A stretch of DNA of 64,000 nucleotides from contig CAVYPD010000018.1 of the NCBI GenBank assembly GCA_963770275.1, forward strand, positions 62,001 to 126,000, read 5' to 3'. Of the stretch, positions 9,604 through 19,545 are shown piece after piece. Position 1 is the stretch's first letter. Every line of letters begins with the position of its first letter. Source of the stretch: Roseiarcus sp963770275. GTDB lineage: Bacteria > Pseudomonadota > Alphaproteobacteria > Rhizobiales > Beijerinckiaceae. The translations under genes were made by a program, and so were the position numbers. The notes below the pieces were generated by a model. It ran no database searches. It saw only the letters and a program-made list of their open reading frames with translations, and was not told where the DNA came from.

Positions 9604-11121
9604 GTGCTGAACGCCGGACCCGGAGAAGATCGGCTCGCCCTAGCAATCCTTACTGGATTCGCCGTTGCGCGCCTGCTGTTTGCTTTCACCATCGACCTTG
9701 GGATTGACGAAAGCTATACCGTCGCAATTTCGCGAGATTTGTCCCTCTCCTATTTTGACCATCCTCCCTTGCATCTGTGGATCGTGCATTTCGCCGCGCG
9801 AGCTTTAGGCGAGAATGCCGCCGCGCGCGTCCCCTTCATTGCGCTCTTCTTCGCAACGGGTTGGATCTACTACCGATTGGCGAGCGGGCTGTTCGGTCCT
9901 CGAGCGGCTCTGATCGCACTTTTCGCCCTGAATGCTACGCCTTTTTTCTTTTCCTCCGCCGGAAGTTGGATAGTCCCCGACGGCCCGCTGCTCTTTGGCT
10001 TGGTTGTAGCGGCGTGGGCGGCGGCGCGCGTCTTCTTTCAGGACCCGCTCGATGAGGCTCTGGCTTGGCGGCTTTGGCTCCTTGTCGGCATTGGTCTGGG
10101 TTTAGCGGGGCTGTCGAAGTACAGCGCCATTCTGACCGCCGGTGGACTGGCGGCGTTCATAGTGCTTTCGCCTGGGCAGCGGCGTTGGCTCAGGCATCCC
10201 GCGCCATACGTATCCGCTCTTATTGCCTGCGTCATGATAACGCCGGTCGTCTGGTGGAACGCTCGACATGGGTGGGTATCCTTGGAATTTCAGGGAGGAC
10301 GGGGTGTCCCGAGCGGCCAACTCCGCCTGGCGCAGGGCGCGACAATGGCTTTCGGCGAGATCGCGTTTTTGTCGCCCTGGATCTTTGTACCGCTGATCGC
10401 GGGTTTGACGAACGCATTCCGTCTTTGGAGGGACCAACGGCGCGTTTTTTTGCTGTGCCTGAGCTTGCCGCCCATCGTTCTCTTCTCCTTGACGCCACTT
10501 TGGGGCGGCCGCGGGCAACCCCATTGGACAATGCCCGGTTGGTTTTTTGCTTTCGCATTGATGGGCGTGTGGATCGTGGAACTCGGCGTACCGGTCCGCG
10601 TGCTGCGCCGATGCGCGTTCCTGGCTTCCGCGCTGCTGGCGGCGATCGCAGGTGTCGCTGCCGTGCAGGCGTCAACAGGCTGGCCGTGGGTTCTCCTGAC
10701 CGCGAATCCCCGGTTTGCCGATCCGATGCTCGAGAGTTTTGGGTGGGGGGATCTTAAGAAGGCGCCGATCTTTGACCAGGCGCCCAGCTTCGTCATCGCG
10801 ACGAAATGGTCAGATGCGGGAAAGATCGCTCTCGCTATCGGGCCTCAGGTTCCGGTTTTTGTGCTCTCAAACGACCCGAGGGGCTGGGCTTTCATGGATG
10901 AGAGCGAAAAACACGTCGGTCAAAACGGCGTCATTGTCACGCCTCTTGCGGAGGTCGCGCCCACTCTTGCAGTCGCCCGCTCCCTCTTTCATGACCTGGG
11001 ACCGCCCCAGCTTTACGCGCTTGGCCGTCGCGGGCGTCCCGAAATCAGCCTTGCGCTCATCCCCGCCATCGGCTTGACGCGCAGCCTTCCCATGCCTTAT
11101 CCGACCGCGGCCGGCAGATAG
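9604..11121 (+). CDS. GT39/ArnT-like polyprenol-dependent membrane glycosyltransferase
   Basis: Integral membrane protein of the dolichyl-phosphate-mannose mannosyltransferase (PMT_2, GT39/GT83) group, expected to move a sugar from a polyprenyl-phosphate donor to an envelope acceptor on the periplasmic side. The first periplasmic loop carries the acidic pair in GIDESYTVAISR near residue 37 and the following YFDHPPLHLW, characteristic of the family. About ten hydrophobic segments follow. The frame is open back into ispE, but family-like sequence starts only near GTG 9604, giving about 505 residues; the start is uncertain because no ATG is in frame between ispE and that point. The neighbour at 11163 is a DPM1-like enzyme that could supply the polyprenyl-phosphate sugar. 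Confidence 0.85.
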   Translation: MLNAGPGEDRLALAILTGFAVARLLFAFTIDLGIDESYTVAISRDLSLSYFDHPPLHLWIVHFAARALGENAAARVPFIALFFATGWIYYRLASGLFGPRAALIALFALNATPFFFSSAGSWIVPDGPLLFGLVVAAWAAARVFFQDPLDEALAWRLWLLVGIGLGLAGLSKYSAILTAGGLAAFIVLSPGQRRWLRHPAPYVSALIACVMITPVVWWNARHGWVSLEFQGGRGVPSGQLRLAQGATMAFGEIAFLSPWIFVPLIAGLTNAFRLWRDQRRVFLLCLSLPPIVLFSLTPLWGGRGQPHWTMPGWFFAFALMGVWIVELGVPVRVLRRCAFLASALLAAIAGVAAVQASTGWPWVLLTANPRFADPMLESFGWGDLKKAPIFDQAPSFVIATKWSDAGKIALAIGPQVPVFVLSNDPRGWAFMDESEKHVGQNGVIVTPLAEVAPTLAVARSLFHDLGPPQLYALGRRGRPEISLALIPAIGLTRSLPMPYPTAAGR

Positions 11122-11162
11122 CGTTCAACGACGCCGAACGAAATATAAAAAGCGTGGCGTGA

Positions 11163-12284
11163 ATGGCTAGCGATGCGATGCCCGGGCTGCCGGCTCCCAC
11201 ACTGTCGATCGTCGTTCCGACCTACAAAGAATCGAAGAACATTCCGATTCTGTTCGAACGCATCACAGTGGCTCTCGGCGGGGCGCCATGGGAAATGATT
11301 GTCGTCGATGACGACTCCCCAGACGGAACCGCCGATGTCGCATTTGGGCTCGCAGCGAAAGACAATCGCCTTCGCTGTTTGAGGCGCGTCAACCGTTCGG
11401 GTCTCGCGGGCGCGGTGATCGAGGGATGGATGTCGTCCAGCGCCGACTTCGTCGCGGTCATCGACGGCGATCTTCAGCATGACGAATCCATCCTTCTGGC
11501 GATGTACCAGGTCCTCGCCAGGGGCGCCGGCGATCTGGTGATTGGAACCCGGTTACGAGACGCGAGCGAGGGAACTCTTTCCCCCGCGCGCCAGCGGCTC
11601 AGCGATCTCGGAGCGTGGTTCTTCAGGCGCATTGCAGGAGCGACGGTTAGCGATCCGATGAGCGGCTTCTTCATGATCAGACGAGAGGTCGTTACTCGGC
11701 TCGCTCCACGCCTGTCTCCTGACGGTTTCAAGATCCTGGTCGATGTGATCCTTTCAGCGAACGGTGGCCTGAAGATTGTCGAGGTTCCCTACGCCTTCCG
11801 TAAGCGTCACGCCGGGGAGTCCAAATTAACGCCGTTGGTTGGCATAGACTTTCTTGGGCTGGTTGTTCACCATGCGACCGGCGGCGCCCTTCCGACGCGT
11901 TTTGTTTTGTTCGCCATGATCGGCGCGGTCGGTCTGGTCGTGCATGTCGTTGCGCTATCAGCGGTCCTTCACTGGTCAAGATTGTTGACCTTCGACGCAG
12001 GACAACTCTTCGCCACGGTCGTTGCGCTGGCGAGCAACTTCATTCTGAACAACGAAATCACCTATCGCTCGTATCGCTACCGTGGCCTCGGCAAGATCGC
12101 GGGCTTCGCCGGTTTTGCGCTCGGATGCAGCGTGGGCGCAATCGCCAACATCGACGTCGCGTCTTGGCTCTACAAAGACCATCAGACGTGGTGGGTCGCC
12201 GGGCTCGCCGGCGCGTTGCTGAGCGTCGTTTGGAACTACGCGGTGAGCACGAATCTCATTTGGCGGCCGGGGCGCCGCAGATAA
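11163..12284 (+). CDS. DPM1-like polyprenyl-phosphate glycosyltransferase fused to GtrA domain
   Basis: Family 2 glycosyltransferase (residues about 12-240) resembling dolichol-phosphate mannosyltransferase: SIVVPTYKES at the start, VVDDDSPDGT, the metal-binding DGDLQHD near residue 100 and the SGFFMIRRE segment. A GtrA-like four-helix membrane domain follows (about 245-370, with FILNNEITYR). It probably makes polyprenyl-phosphate sugar and flips or anchors it. The 373-residue fusion is a known architecture. It lies about 40 bases downstream of the GT39 gene and likely forms a donor-synthase/transferase pair with it. Confidence 0.9.
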   Translation: MASDAMPGLPAPTLSIVVPTYKESKNIPILFERITVALGGAPWEMIVVDDDSPDGTADVAFGLAAKDNRLRCLRRVNRSGLAGAVIEGWMSSSADFVAVIDGDLQHDESILLAMYQVLARGAGDLVIGTRLRDASEGTLSPARQRLSDLGAWFFRRIAGATVSDPMSGFFMIRREVVTRLAPRLSPDGFKILVDVILSANGGLKIVEVPYAFRKRHAGESKLTPLVGIDFLGLVVHHATGGALPTRFVLFAMIGAVGLVVHVVALSAVLHWSRLLTFDAGQLFATVVALASNFILNNEITYRSYRYRGLGKIAGFAGFALGCSVGAIANIDVASWLYKDHQTWWVAGLAGALLSVVWNYAVSTNLIWRPGRRR

Positions 12285-13095
12285 ACGGACCTCCCCGCCG
12301 GGGGGGGGCCCTTCGAGGTAGAGAAAGCCGGCCGACGTCGGCAGGAAGGTGATGTCGGCCACCCACAAAGCGTTCGGCCGCTCGGCCATGAAGTTGCGGC
12401 GGACGAGATCGCTGGCGGGATGATGGCCTGTCGCCTGCCGCGTCGTGATCGGCGGGCTTCTGCGCCGGCTGACGCCCGCGATCCCTGCCGCTCGCATCAG
12501 CCGGGCAATCCGCTTGCGGTCAACAGAGAGGCCATCGGCCTTCAGCTTGGGCCATGAACGCGCGGCGCGCCATAGGTTCCATGCGATCCAGCGCGGATCG
12601 TGCGGATATGACGCGTCAGATCGGCGTCGGCGGTCGAGCGAAGCTGGTCGGCTCCGCCAGGCGTAATAGCCCGAGGCCGAAACATTCAGGACGCGGGCTG
12701 GTGTGAGAATGGGATACAGGGCTGGTGCGCGCCTCCCGAACCGGTAAACCCGTTCGGGCTCGCCTTACTCTCCCGCGCGAACCAGGCCGCCGCTTTTGCC
12801 AGGATGTCGCGCTCCTGATGCAGGCGGTGGATCTCACGTCGAAGGCGCCCAGTTCCTCCCGCTCAGCGCTAGTCGGCCCGTCAACGCGCTTGCCGGCATC
12901 CCGCTCGGCTTGCTTCACCCAAGCGGAAATCGACTGTGCGGTCGGCTCGAACTCACGCACCTGCTCTTCGGGCCTGCGTCACGATCGCACCAGATCGACC
13001 ATCTGTCGCCGGAACTCCGGCGGATAAGCGGTTCGATAGCGGGGCATCAGACACCCTCAAAAATCAACTGCAACGGTGTTCACCAAACCGGGTCA
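12285..13095 (-). mobile_element. Truncated, decayed IS3-family element (orfA and start of orfB)
   Basis: On the minus strand orfA begins at ATG 13047 (MPRYRTAYPPEFRRQMVDL) and reads into a transposase helix-turn-helix (FEPTAQSISAWVKQAERDAG) before frames break near 12840. orfB remnants follow: a segment resembling VLNVSASGYYAW near 12680, GLSVDRKRIARLMRAAGIAG near 12500, and the start of the integrase domain (ALWVADITFLPT) near 12360. The sequence stops there at a G-rich run beside the GtrA gene, so the catalytic core is lost. The intact left end appears to be the TGACCCGG end at 13095, which cuts into the IS21 relic. Confidence 0.8.
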
Positions 13096-13315
13096 ACTCC
13101 ACTTTCGTTGGTGAGAGCGGGCAAAAACTCGGCGGTGTTCGCAGATGATCTGCCCCTCGGCGACGACGACGATACGCTCGGGATAGACCCGCACCCTGAC
13201 CGGTATTTGCGGACGGTATTCCTCGACAGCCCGTGCGCCGCGATATCTCTCGGATCGAGAAATGGTCTCCGCAGTGCCAGCGTCGGATGACGCTCAGTAA
13301 CTCCATGTCGATCAC
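13096..13315 (-). pseudogene. IS21-family istA relic: N-terminus joined to C-terminus by internal deletion
   Basis: Starts at ATG 13315 with MIDMELLSVIRRWHCGDHFS followed by IREISRRTG, the typical IstA helix-turn-helix. After about 33 codons the sequence jumps, in a different frame, to RVRVYPERIVVVAEGQIICE then HRRV, which is characteristic of the IstA C-terminal region. The catalytic DDE domain between them is missing. The relic is then cut by the IS3 left end near 13095. It is non-functional. Confidence 0.75.
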
Positions 13316-13439
13316 TCCGTTGTCCCCCGCCTAGGCCAAGGGGCGAGGTTCGAACATGGGTCGGTTCTCGGCGGAAAAAGCCGTTCCGCCCGAGTCAGCT
13401 CTCAGTGGAAATCAACATTAACCCCTACGAGAGCTGCCT

Positions 13440-13706
13440 CGCGGATCTCCTGGCCGTTGAAGGATACGAAGGATGATGTTCCCGTGCGTTGCTCGAATAT
13501 GGACGGTCCTGATGTGCCGCCTCCGGGTCGTCCCTGTCTGGTCCGAGAGAACGGCTACGTCTATGCCGCGGGCAGGCCTTTTCAAGTTTCGGCAACAAAG
13601 CCTTCACCGCCTCGACCACCGCGATGACGTTTGTGCCTGGCTGCTTTGAACATGAGAATGATGGCAAGGGCCGGTTCGCCCAGCCGGCGAGTTCCGAGTT
13701 CTCCGG
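13440..13706 (-). pseudogene. RND efflux pump fragment (inner-membrane AcrB/MdtB type), inverted part
   Basis: Minus-strand pieces read, in shifting frames, PENSELAGWAN, then GEPALAIILMFK, then QPGTNVIAVVEAVKALLPKL and finally IDVAVLSD. These match the order of the periplasmic porter domain of HAE1/MdtB-type RND pumps around the third hundred residues. Several frameshifts make it non-coding. It abuts, head to head, a plus-strand fragment of the preceding portion of the same kind of protein. Confidence 0.7.
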
Positions 13707-13978
13707 CGGCCAGCGCCCCACGCTGCGGGTCAAAGTGAATCGCGAGCGCTCGCCGCCTACGGTCTCGCGATCGATGACATCCCGCACCGACCTCACCAAC
13801 CAGTACACCGATCTGCCTCAAGAGAATTTCGACCGCGCGAGGCAGGGCTCAACGATCAACCACAACGATCAGCTCGAGACGCCCGAGAACTACAAGAGTC
13901 TGATCGTGGCCTAAAAGAACGGTGCCGCGGTCCGGCTTTCGGACGTCGCGACCGTCGTGGAGGAGCCGAACGAAGTGC
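13707..13978 (+). pseudogene. RND efflux pump fragment, upstream part on the opposite strand
   Basis: Plus-strand frames read GQRPTLRVKVN, then (after a shift) ALAAYGLAIDD, then TDLPQENFDRARQGSTIN, NDQLETPENYKSLIVA, an in-frame stop, and KNGAAVRLSDVATVVEEP. This is the RND porter region immediately before the part found on the minus strand. The gene is broken by frameshifts, a stop and the inversion. Confidence 0.7.
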
Positions 13979-14550
13979 GCCGCGCACGCAATCGGGGACG
14001 ACGATCTCGCCATTCTCGTTGAAGCCGTCGGCAGCCATGCGCTGCAGGCCATTGGCATGACTCGTGCGCCCTGCGGCGCGATAAGGCCGATCTCGGCCAG
14101 ATGGCCTCGAAAAGCGTTGAGAAGCGCCGTGCGCTGACCAGCGAGCAGCTCACGCGCTCGATGGCGCATCAGCTCGGCTTGGTTGTCGATCGAAGCACGG
14201 GCCGAACCGCTGGCCAGGACGACCCATCGTCTCGCAGATCGCCGCCCGCGTCCGCCGGGTCGTTCTTGTTGCGCCTAACGTGGGGCTTCACGTGCGCGGG
14301 CGGCAGCAATTGAACCTCGTGCCCGAGTTCGATCAGCGCGCGTAGCCAATGGTGCGCCGAGGCGCACGCCTCCATCGCCACCACGCGCCGCGCCAGTTCG
14401 GCGAAGAAAGGGACGAGCCGGCCCTCGCGTTAGCTTGCGCGCTACAACGATCGCGCCCGTCGCATCGACGGCGTGAACCTGAAACGCGTTCTTCGCCAGA
14501 TCGAGCCCGGCCCGCGTGACGGCTGTCACATTCCGGATAAACTTGTCCAT
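13979..14550 (-). pseudogene. IS110-family transposase relic 1 (5' two thirds)
   Basis: Begins at ATG 14550 (MDKFIRNVTAVTRAGLDLAK, then NAFQVHAVDATGAIVV). It continues in other frames with VVAMEACASAHHWLRALIEL and HVKPHVRRNKNDPADA, then MRHRARELLAGQRTALLNAF and ENGEIVVPDCVR. These are in the order expected for an IS110/IS1111 DEDD transposase up to the middle region. The C-terminal Tnp domain is missing at the junction with the RND relic. Several frameshifts are present. Confidence 0.75.
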
Positions 14551-15029
14551 GGACGGCTTCCCTTCAGATGGGTTGATGACAACGACCATCTTGGCACGCT
14601 GATGCCGTTCGGGGCGCCGTCCACCCCATCATTCCGCCCTGACGTGGCAAATGGTCAAACCCCGCCCTGAGCGGTGTTTTTGTACACTTCTGCGGATTGC
14701 AAAGCTCGCACAGGGCGCCGTCGAGCGCGGCCTGCAGGCGCGTCTTCAGCCCTGGAGCGTCTTCAGAAGCGCATCAATCACGAAGTCACGCAAGTCTTGC
14801 GAATACGCCTCTGCCACCTCCTGCTGGCCCCGCCCAGCCAACGGGTTGAATCAAAATCTCGCTAATTCGGGAATCCCGCTCCAATTCGACCCAAGCGCAG
14901 GACGCTTATCTTATGACTTTTCGCGCCGAGAAGGCGAGAAGGAACCGCTGGGAGAGGGTGGCTGCCCTCTCGTCAGCGGCGAGGGTCGGATCGGGAATAC
15001 GCTGACCGTTTGACGGGTCGAGCTAGAGT
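14551..15029. other. Gap between two IS110 relics, no recognisable gene
   Basis: No open frame here resembles a known family. The stretch lies between two decayed transposases and is probably further mobile-element debris. A short GC-rich passage around 14925-15000 is repetitive in character but was not assigned. Confidence 0.4.
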
Positions 15030-15118
15030 TGGATCGCCCTCGCGCGGCGCCGTCGGCCAGCCGGTGGGCGTCAAGATGGTCTTTCGACACATCGACGCCG
15101 ATGGTATCGTTCTTCATC
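15030..15118 (-). pseudogene. IS110-family transposase relic 2, N-terminal fragment in inverted orientation
   Basis: From ATG 15118, with a GTGGAAAGG ribosome-binding stretch upstream, the minus strand reads MKNDTIGVDVSKDHLDAHRL and ADGAA. This is the start of an IS110 transposase including the first catalytic Asp region. After about 25 codons it loses similarity. The body of what appears to be the same transposase is on the plus strand starting some 20 bases to the right. Confidence 0.65.
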
Positions 15119-15139
15119 CTTTCCACGCCTCTGCTTGTC

Positions 15140-15954
15140 GTTCGGGGCTCTCCCCCGGGAACCGTGTCGTGTTCGAACCGACCGAGCCCTATCATCGCGC
15201 CGTCGAACGCGCGCTCGGCGCATCCGACGTTCCATTCGTCAAGGTCAATCCGCGTCAGGCGCGCCGTTTCGCTGAGGCGACTGGCAAGCTGGCCAAGACC
15301 GATCGCTGGATGCGGCGCTGCTGGCTCGTATGTGCGCATTGCTAGAATTGGAGGCGCGCCTAGCCCGAAGCGAGGTCTTGTTCGAACTGAAGGAGCTTTA
15401 CGTCGCTCGCGAGGCCTGGTGAAGGATCGCACCGCCGCTAGGAACCGCGGAAAGGTCCTGACACTCTCGCTGTTGAAGCGTCAGAATGCTCAGCGCCTCG
15501 AACAGATCGATCGGCAGATCGCGACAGTCGAAGCCGCAATCCTCCAGATTGTCGAAGCTGACGCGAGCCTCGCCGATCGCTTCGCCATCCTGATCAGCAT
15601 TCCCGGCGTCTCCAACATCACCGCCTTTGCCTTGCCGATCGCAATGCCGGAGCTCGGCTCCCTCGAAGCCGGCCACGCCGCCAACCTCGCAGGCTGGCGC
15701 CGATCGCCCGACAGCCAGGGTGTTGGACCGGTCGCTCATTCATTCGCGGCGGTCGCGCCGACGTCCGCCAACCGCTCACCATGCCCGCCCTCGTCGCCGC
15801 TCGCTTCAATCCAGACATGAAGACGAAATACGCACACCTCATCGAAACCGGAAAACCCGCAAAGGTCACCCTGACCGCGATCATGCGAAAGCTCGTCGTC
15901 CTCGCAAATGCCCTCCTAAAGGCAAATCGAACTTGGACGCCAAGAACCGCTTGA
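15140..15954 (+). pseudogene. IS110-family transposase relic 2, body with several frameshifts
   Basis: Plus-strand frames read RVVFEPTEPYHRAVERALGA, VKVNPRQARRFAEATGKLAK, DAALLARM, then RNRGKVLTLSLLKRQNAQRL, the helix-hairpin segment ISIPGVSNITAFAL and a C-terminus ending in RTWTPRTA with stop at 15952-15954. At least three frameshifts are present (near 15306, 15418 and 15700). It ends about 110 bases before livG. Confidence 0.75.
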
Positions 15955-16064
15955 TCAATACGGATACTCTAGCGGAAAACCACGTGACAACCCGGCTGGA
16001 AACGTCAACACTGCGACTAAAGGCTGGCTTGACCGGCCGGACGATAATAGGGAACGGAAAGTCC

Positions 16065-16882
16065 ATGGAGCTGGCCGAGGCGCGAGTCGGAGGCGCGGAT
16101 CACGATGTGGACCTCCAGGCACCCGCCCTGTTGGACGTCGACGGGGTAACGATCCGGTTCGGCGGCGTGACCGCGCTTCAAAACGTGTCCTTCGAGGTCA
16201 CCCGCGGCGCCATCTGCGGTCTGATTGGCCCGAACGGCGCCGGCAAGACGACGCTCTTCAACTGTATCTCGCGTCTCTATGATCCGGGCGCGGGGTCGAT
16301 CACGTTCGACGGCCGCCCCCTCGCCAGTTGCGCCAGGCATGAGCTCGCTTCCCTCGGCATTGCGCGAACGTTCCAGAACGTCGCCCTGTTTTCGACCATG
16401 ACGGTGCGCGAGAACGTGTGCGTCGGCGCGCACGCGATGGCGCGAGGCGGATTCCTGAGCAATTCGCTCGCCACGCCGCTCGCGAGACGCGAGGAAAAGA
16501 CGATCGTCGAGCACGCCGACGCCCTGATCGAGGAATTCGGCCTCAGGGCCGTTGCTGATCGTCCGGCGGGCGCCCTGTCGTTCGGCATCCGCAAGCGGGT
16601 GGAGCTTGCTCGCGCGCTCGCCAAAAGCCCAAAACTGTTGCTGCTGGACGAACCCGCCGGCGGCCTCAACCACTCGGAAGTCGATGGCCTCGCCGATGAA
16701 ATCCGCGCCATCCGCGACCGCCGCGGCGTCTCGGTGCTCCTCGTCGAGCACCACATGAATCTGGTCATGCGGGTTAGCGACCAGGTGGTCGCTCTCGACT
16801 TCGGCCGAGTTATCGCCAACGGCAGGCCGGACGAGGTCAGGTGCAATCCCGAAGTGGTGCGCGCCTATCTCGGGGGCGCGAA

Positions 16883-16886
<4 letters not shown>
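16065..16886 (+). CDS. livG: Branched-chain-amino-acid-type ABC transporter ATPase, LivG-like
   Basis: ATP-binding subunit of a HAAT-family importer. Walker A is GPNGAGKTT (about residue 58), the signature is LSFGIRKRVELARAL, Walker B is LLLLDEPAGG and the switch His is in LLVEHHM. The LivG-specific insertion after the Q-loop (ARTFQNVALF) is present. I place the start at ATG 16065, after GGAACGGAAAG; the frame is open much further upstream into the IS110 relic. About 273 residues. It is the first gene of a five-gene liv operon whose upstream DNA is transposon debris, so its promoter must lie in the about 110 bases before it or be derived from the relic. Confidence 0.94.
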
Positions 16887-17599
<713 letters not shown>

Positions 17600-17620
17600 C
17601 GACCAAGGAGCAGTCGGAGC

Positions 17621-18493
17621 TTGGGCGAGTTCCTGCATCAACTGGCGTCCGGTCTCGCGCTCGGCGGGGTCTACGCGATCATGGCGCTGGCGCTGGTGAT
17701 GATCTACCAGGCGACGCATCTGATCAATTTCGCCCAGGGCGAAATGGCGATGTTCTCGACCTATTTCGCCTGGAAGTTGATGGACCTGGGCGAGCCTTAC
17801 TGGTTCGCCTTCTTCGCCACCGTGGTCGCCTCGTTCATCGGCGGGGTGGTGATCGAGCGGCTGGTTGTCAGGCCTTTCGCCAACGCGCCGATCCTCGCCT
17901 CGGTGATCGTGTTCATCGGGCTCAGCCTGATCTTCAATTCGCTCGCCGGATGGCTGTACGGCTTTTCGGTGACCTCGTTCGACTCGCCGTTCAACGGTCG
18001 CCCCTGGTTCGGCGCCGGCTACATGTCGGCGCATGAAGCCGGCGCCATTGTTGTGACCTTGTGCGTTCTCGGGCTGGTCTACGCGTTTTTTCGCCTGACG
18101 CCGTTGGGCCTCGCGATGCGCGCCGCGGCGCAAAATCCAGTATCGAGCCGACTAGTCGGCATTCGGGTCGGATGGATGCTGGCGATCGGCTGGGGTCTGG
18201 CGGCGGCGATCGGGTCGGTCGCGGGCATGATGGCGGCGCCGATCGTGTATCTTGATCCCAACATGATGGGCGGTGTTCTGCTGTACGCCTTCGCTGGCGC
18301 CGTGCTGGGCGGCATCGACAACCCGTTCGGCGCCGTCTTTGGCGGCGTCGCGGTCGGCGTGCTCGGCAATCTCATCGGCGCCTATGTCGTGGGCGACGAG
18401 GTGAAGCTTTCGGTCGCGCTCGCGATCATCATTGCCGTGCTCGTTTGGCGGCCGTCCGGACTGTTCGGGCGCCGCCTCGTGGCGAGGGTCTGA
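17621..18493 (+). CDS. livH: ABC transporter permease, LivH-like
   Basis: Inner-membrane permease of the HAAT importer with about eight hydrophobic segments. The typical LivH start region is present (LALGGVYAIMALALVMIYQA, then THLINFAQGEMAMF). It ends LVWRPSGLFGRR, a common LivH C-terminal pattern. It uses a TTG start at 17621 with AAGGAG about 10 bases upstream. 290 residues. It sits between livF and livM with short spacing. Confidence 0.93.
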   Translation: MGEFLHQLASGLALGGVYAIMALALVMIYQATHLINFAQGEMAMFSTYFAWKLMDLGEPYWFAFFATVVASFIGGVVIERLVVRPFANAPILASVIVFIGLSLIFNSLAGWLYGFSVTSFDSPFNGRPWFGAGYMSAHEAGAIVVTLCVLGLVYAFFRLTPLGLAMRAAAQNPVSSRLVGIRVGWMLAIGWGLAAAIGSVAGMMAAPIVYLDPNMMGGVLLYAFAGAVLGGIDNPFGAVFGGVAVGVLGNLIGAYVVGDEVKLSVALAIIIAVLVWRPSGLFGRRLVARV

Positions 18494-18495
18494 TC

Positions 18496-19545
18496 ATGGC
18501 CGACGCCGACAACGCACTCGGCCCTCTTGTCGCCATCGCAGTCGTAATCTTCGCGCTCGCATTCCCGTTCGCCGCTTCGGGCTACCACATCTATCAGGGC
18601 GCGCAGGTGCTGATCCTTGCGATCGCGCTGCTCGGCCTCAATCTCTTGACCGGCTTCAACGGCCAGATCTCGCTTGGCCACGGCGCGTTTTTCGCCATCG
18701 GCAGCTATGGCGCGGCGATTCTGATGGTGAAGTTCGGCTTGCCGTACTGGGCGGCCATTCCGCTGGCGAGCGTCGTGTGCTTCATCGCCGGCTTCCTGTT
18801 CGGCTTTCCCGCGCTCAGGTTCGGCGGCCTTTATCTCGCCCTCGCTACTTTCGCGCTTGCGGTCGCAACCCCGCAGATCCTGAGCTACAAGGGCTTTGAC
18901 GCACTCACCGGCGGCTCGCAGGGCCTCACGCTCGCGAAGCCAGGCGTTCCGCTCGGGATCGCGCTCACCCCGGACCAATGGCTGTACCTCGTTTGCCTCG
19001 CCTGTGCTGCGGCGCTCTATTGGGCTGCGCGCAACCTCGTGCGGGGGCGGATCGGGCGGGCGCTAGTCGCCATTCGCGATCAGCCGATCGCCGCCGAGAC
19101 GATGGGGATCAACGCTGCGCTCTACAAGACGACGTGCTTCGGGGTCAGCGCGCTCTATGCCGGCGTGGCGGGAGGCTTGAGCACGCTCGCCGTCGGCTTC
19201 GTCTCGCCCGAGAGCTTCGGGCTTGCCCTTTCGCTCGCCTTTGTCGTCGGCATCGTTGTGGGCGGACTCGCTTCGCTCGGCGGCGCGCTGTTCGGAGCCC
19301 TGTTCATCGAGTTCGTGCCCAACATCGCCGACCAGCTCACCGTGAGTTTTGGCGAAGGCGCCAAGGCGCTACCGGGCGCGATTTACGGAGTCCTGCTCAT
19401 TCTGGTAATGGCCGCGATGCCGACAGGTGTAGCGGGCGCGGCGCGGGCGGCGGCGCGCGCGTTCGCGCCGTCTCGGCAGGCAAAAGTTGAAAATGGCGGC
19501 GTCAATGTCGCCGTAAAATACGAAGGGAAGGAAGAATCGCCATGA
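18496..19545 (+). CDS. livM: ABC transporter permease, LivM-like
   Basis: Second permease, about 349 residues, with about nine hydrophobic segments and the LivM hallmark LLTGFNGQISLGHGAFFAIG near residues 50-70. The EAA-like loop reads GRALVAIRDQPIAAETMGIN. ATG 18496 lies two bases past the livH stop. The C-terminal 30 residues are basic and rich in Ala and Arg. The stop overlaps the start of the substrate-binding protein gene (ATGA). Confidence 0.93.
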   Translation: MADADNALGPLVAIAVVIFALAFPFAASGYHIYQGAQVLILAIALLGLNLLTGFNGQISLGHGAFFAIGSYGAAILMVKFGLPYWAAIPLASVVCFIAGFLFGFPALRFGGLYLALATFALAVATPQILSYKGFDALTGGSQGLTLAKPGVPLGIALTPDQWLYLVCLACAAALYWAARNLVRGRIGRALVAIRDQPIAAETMGINAALYKTTCFGVSALYAGVAGGLSTLAVGFVSPESFGLALSLAFVVGIVVGGLASLGGALFGALFIEFVPNIADQLTVSFGEGAKALPGAIYGVLLILVMAAMPTGVAGAARAAARAFAPSRQAKVENGGVNVAVKYEGKEESP

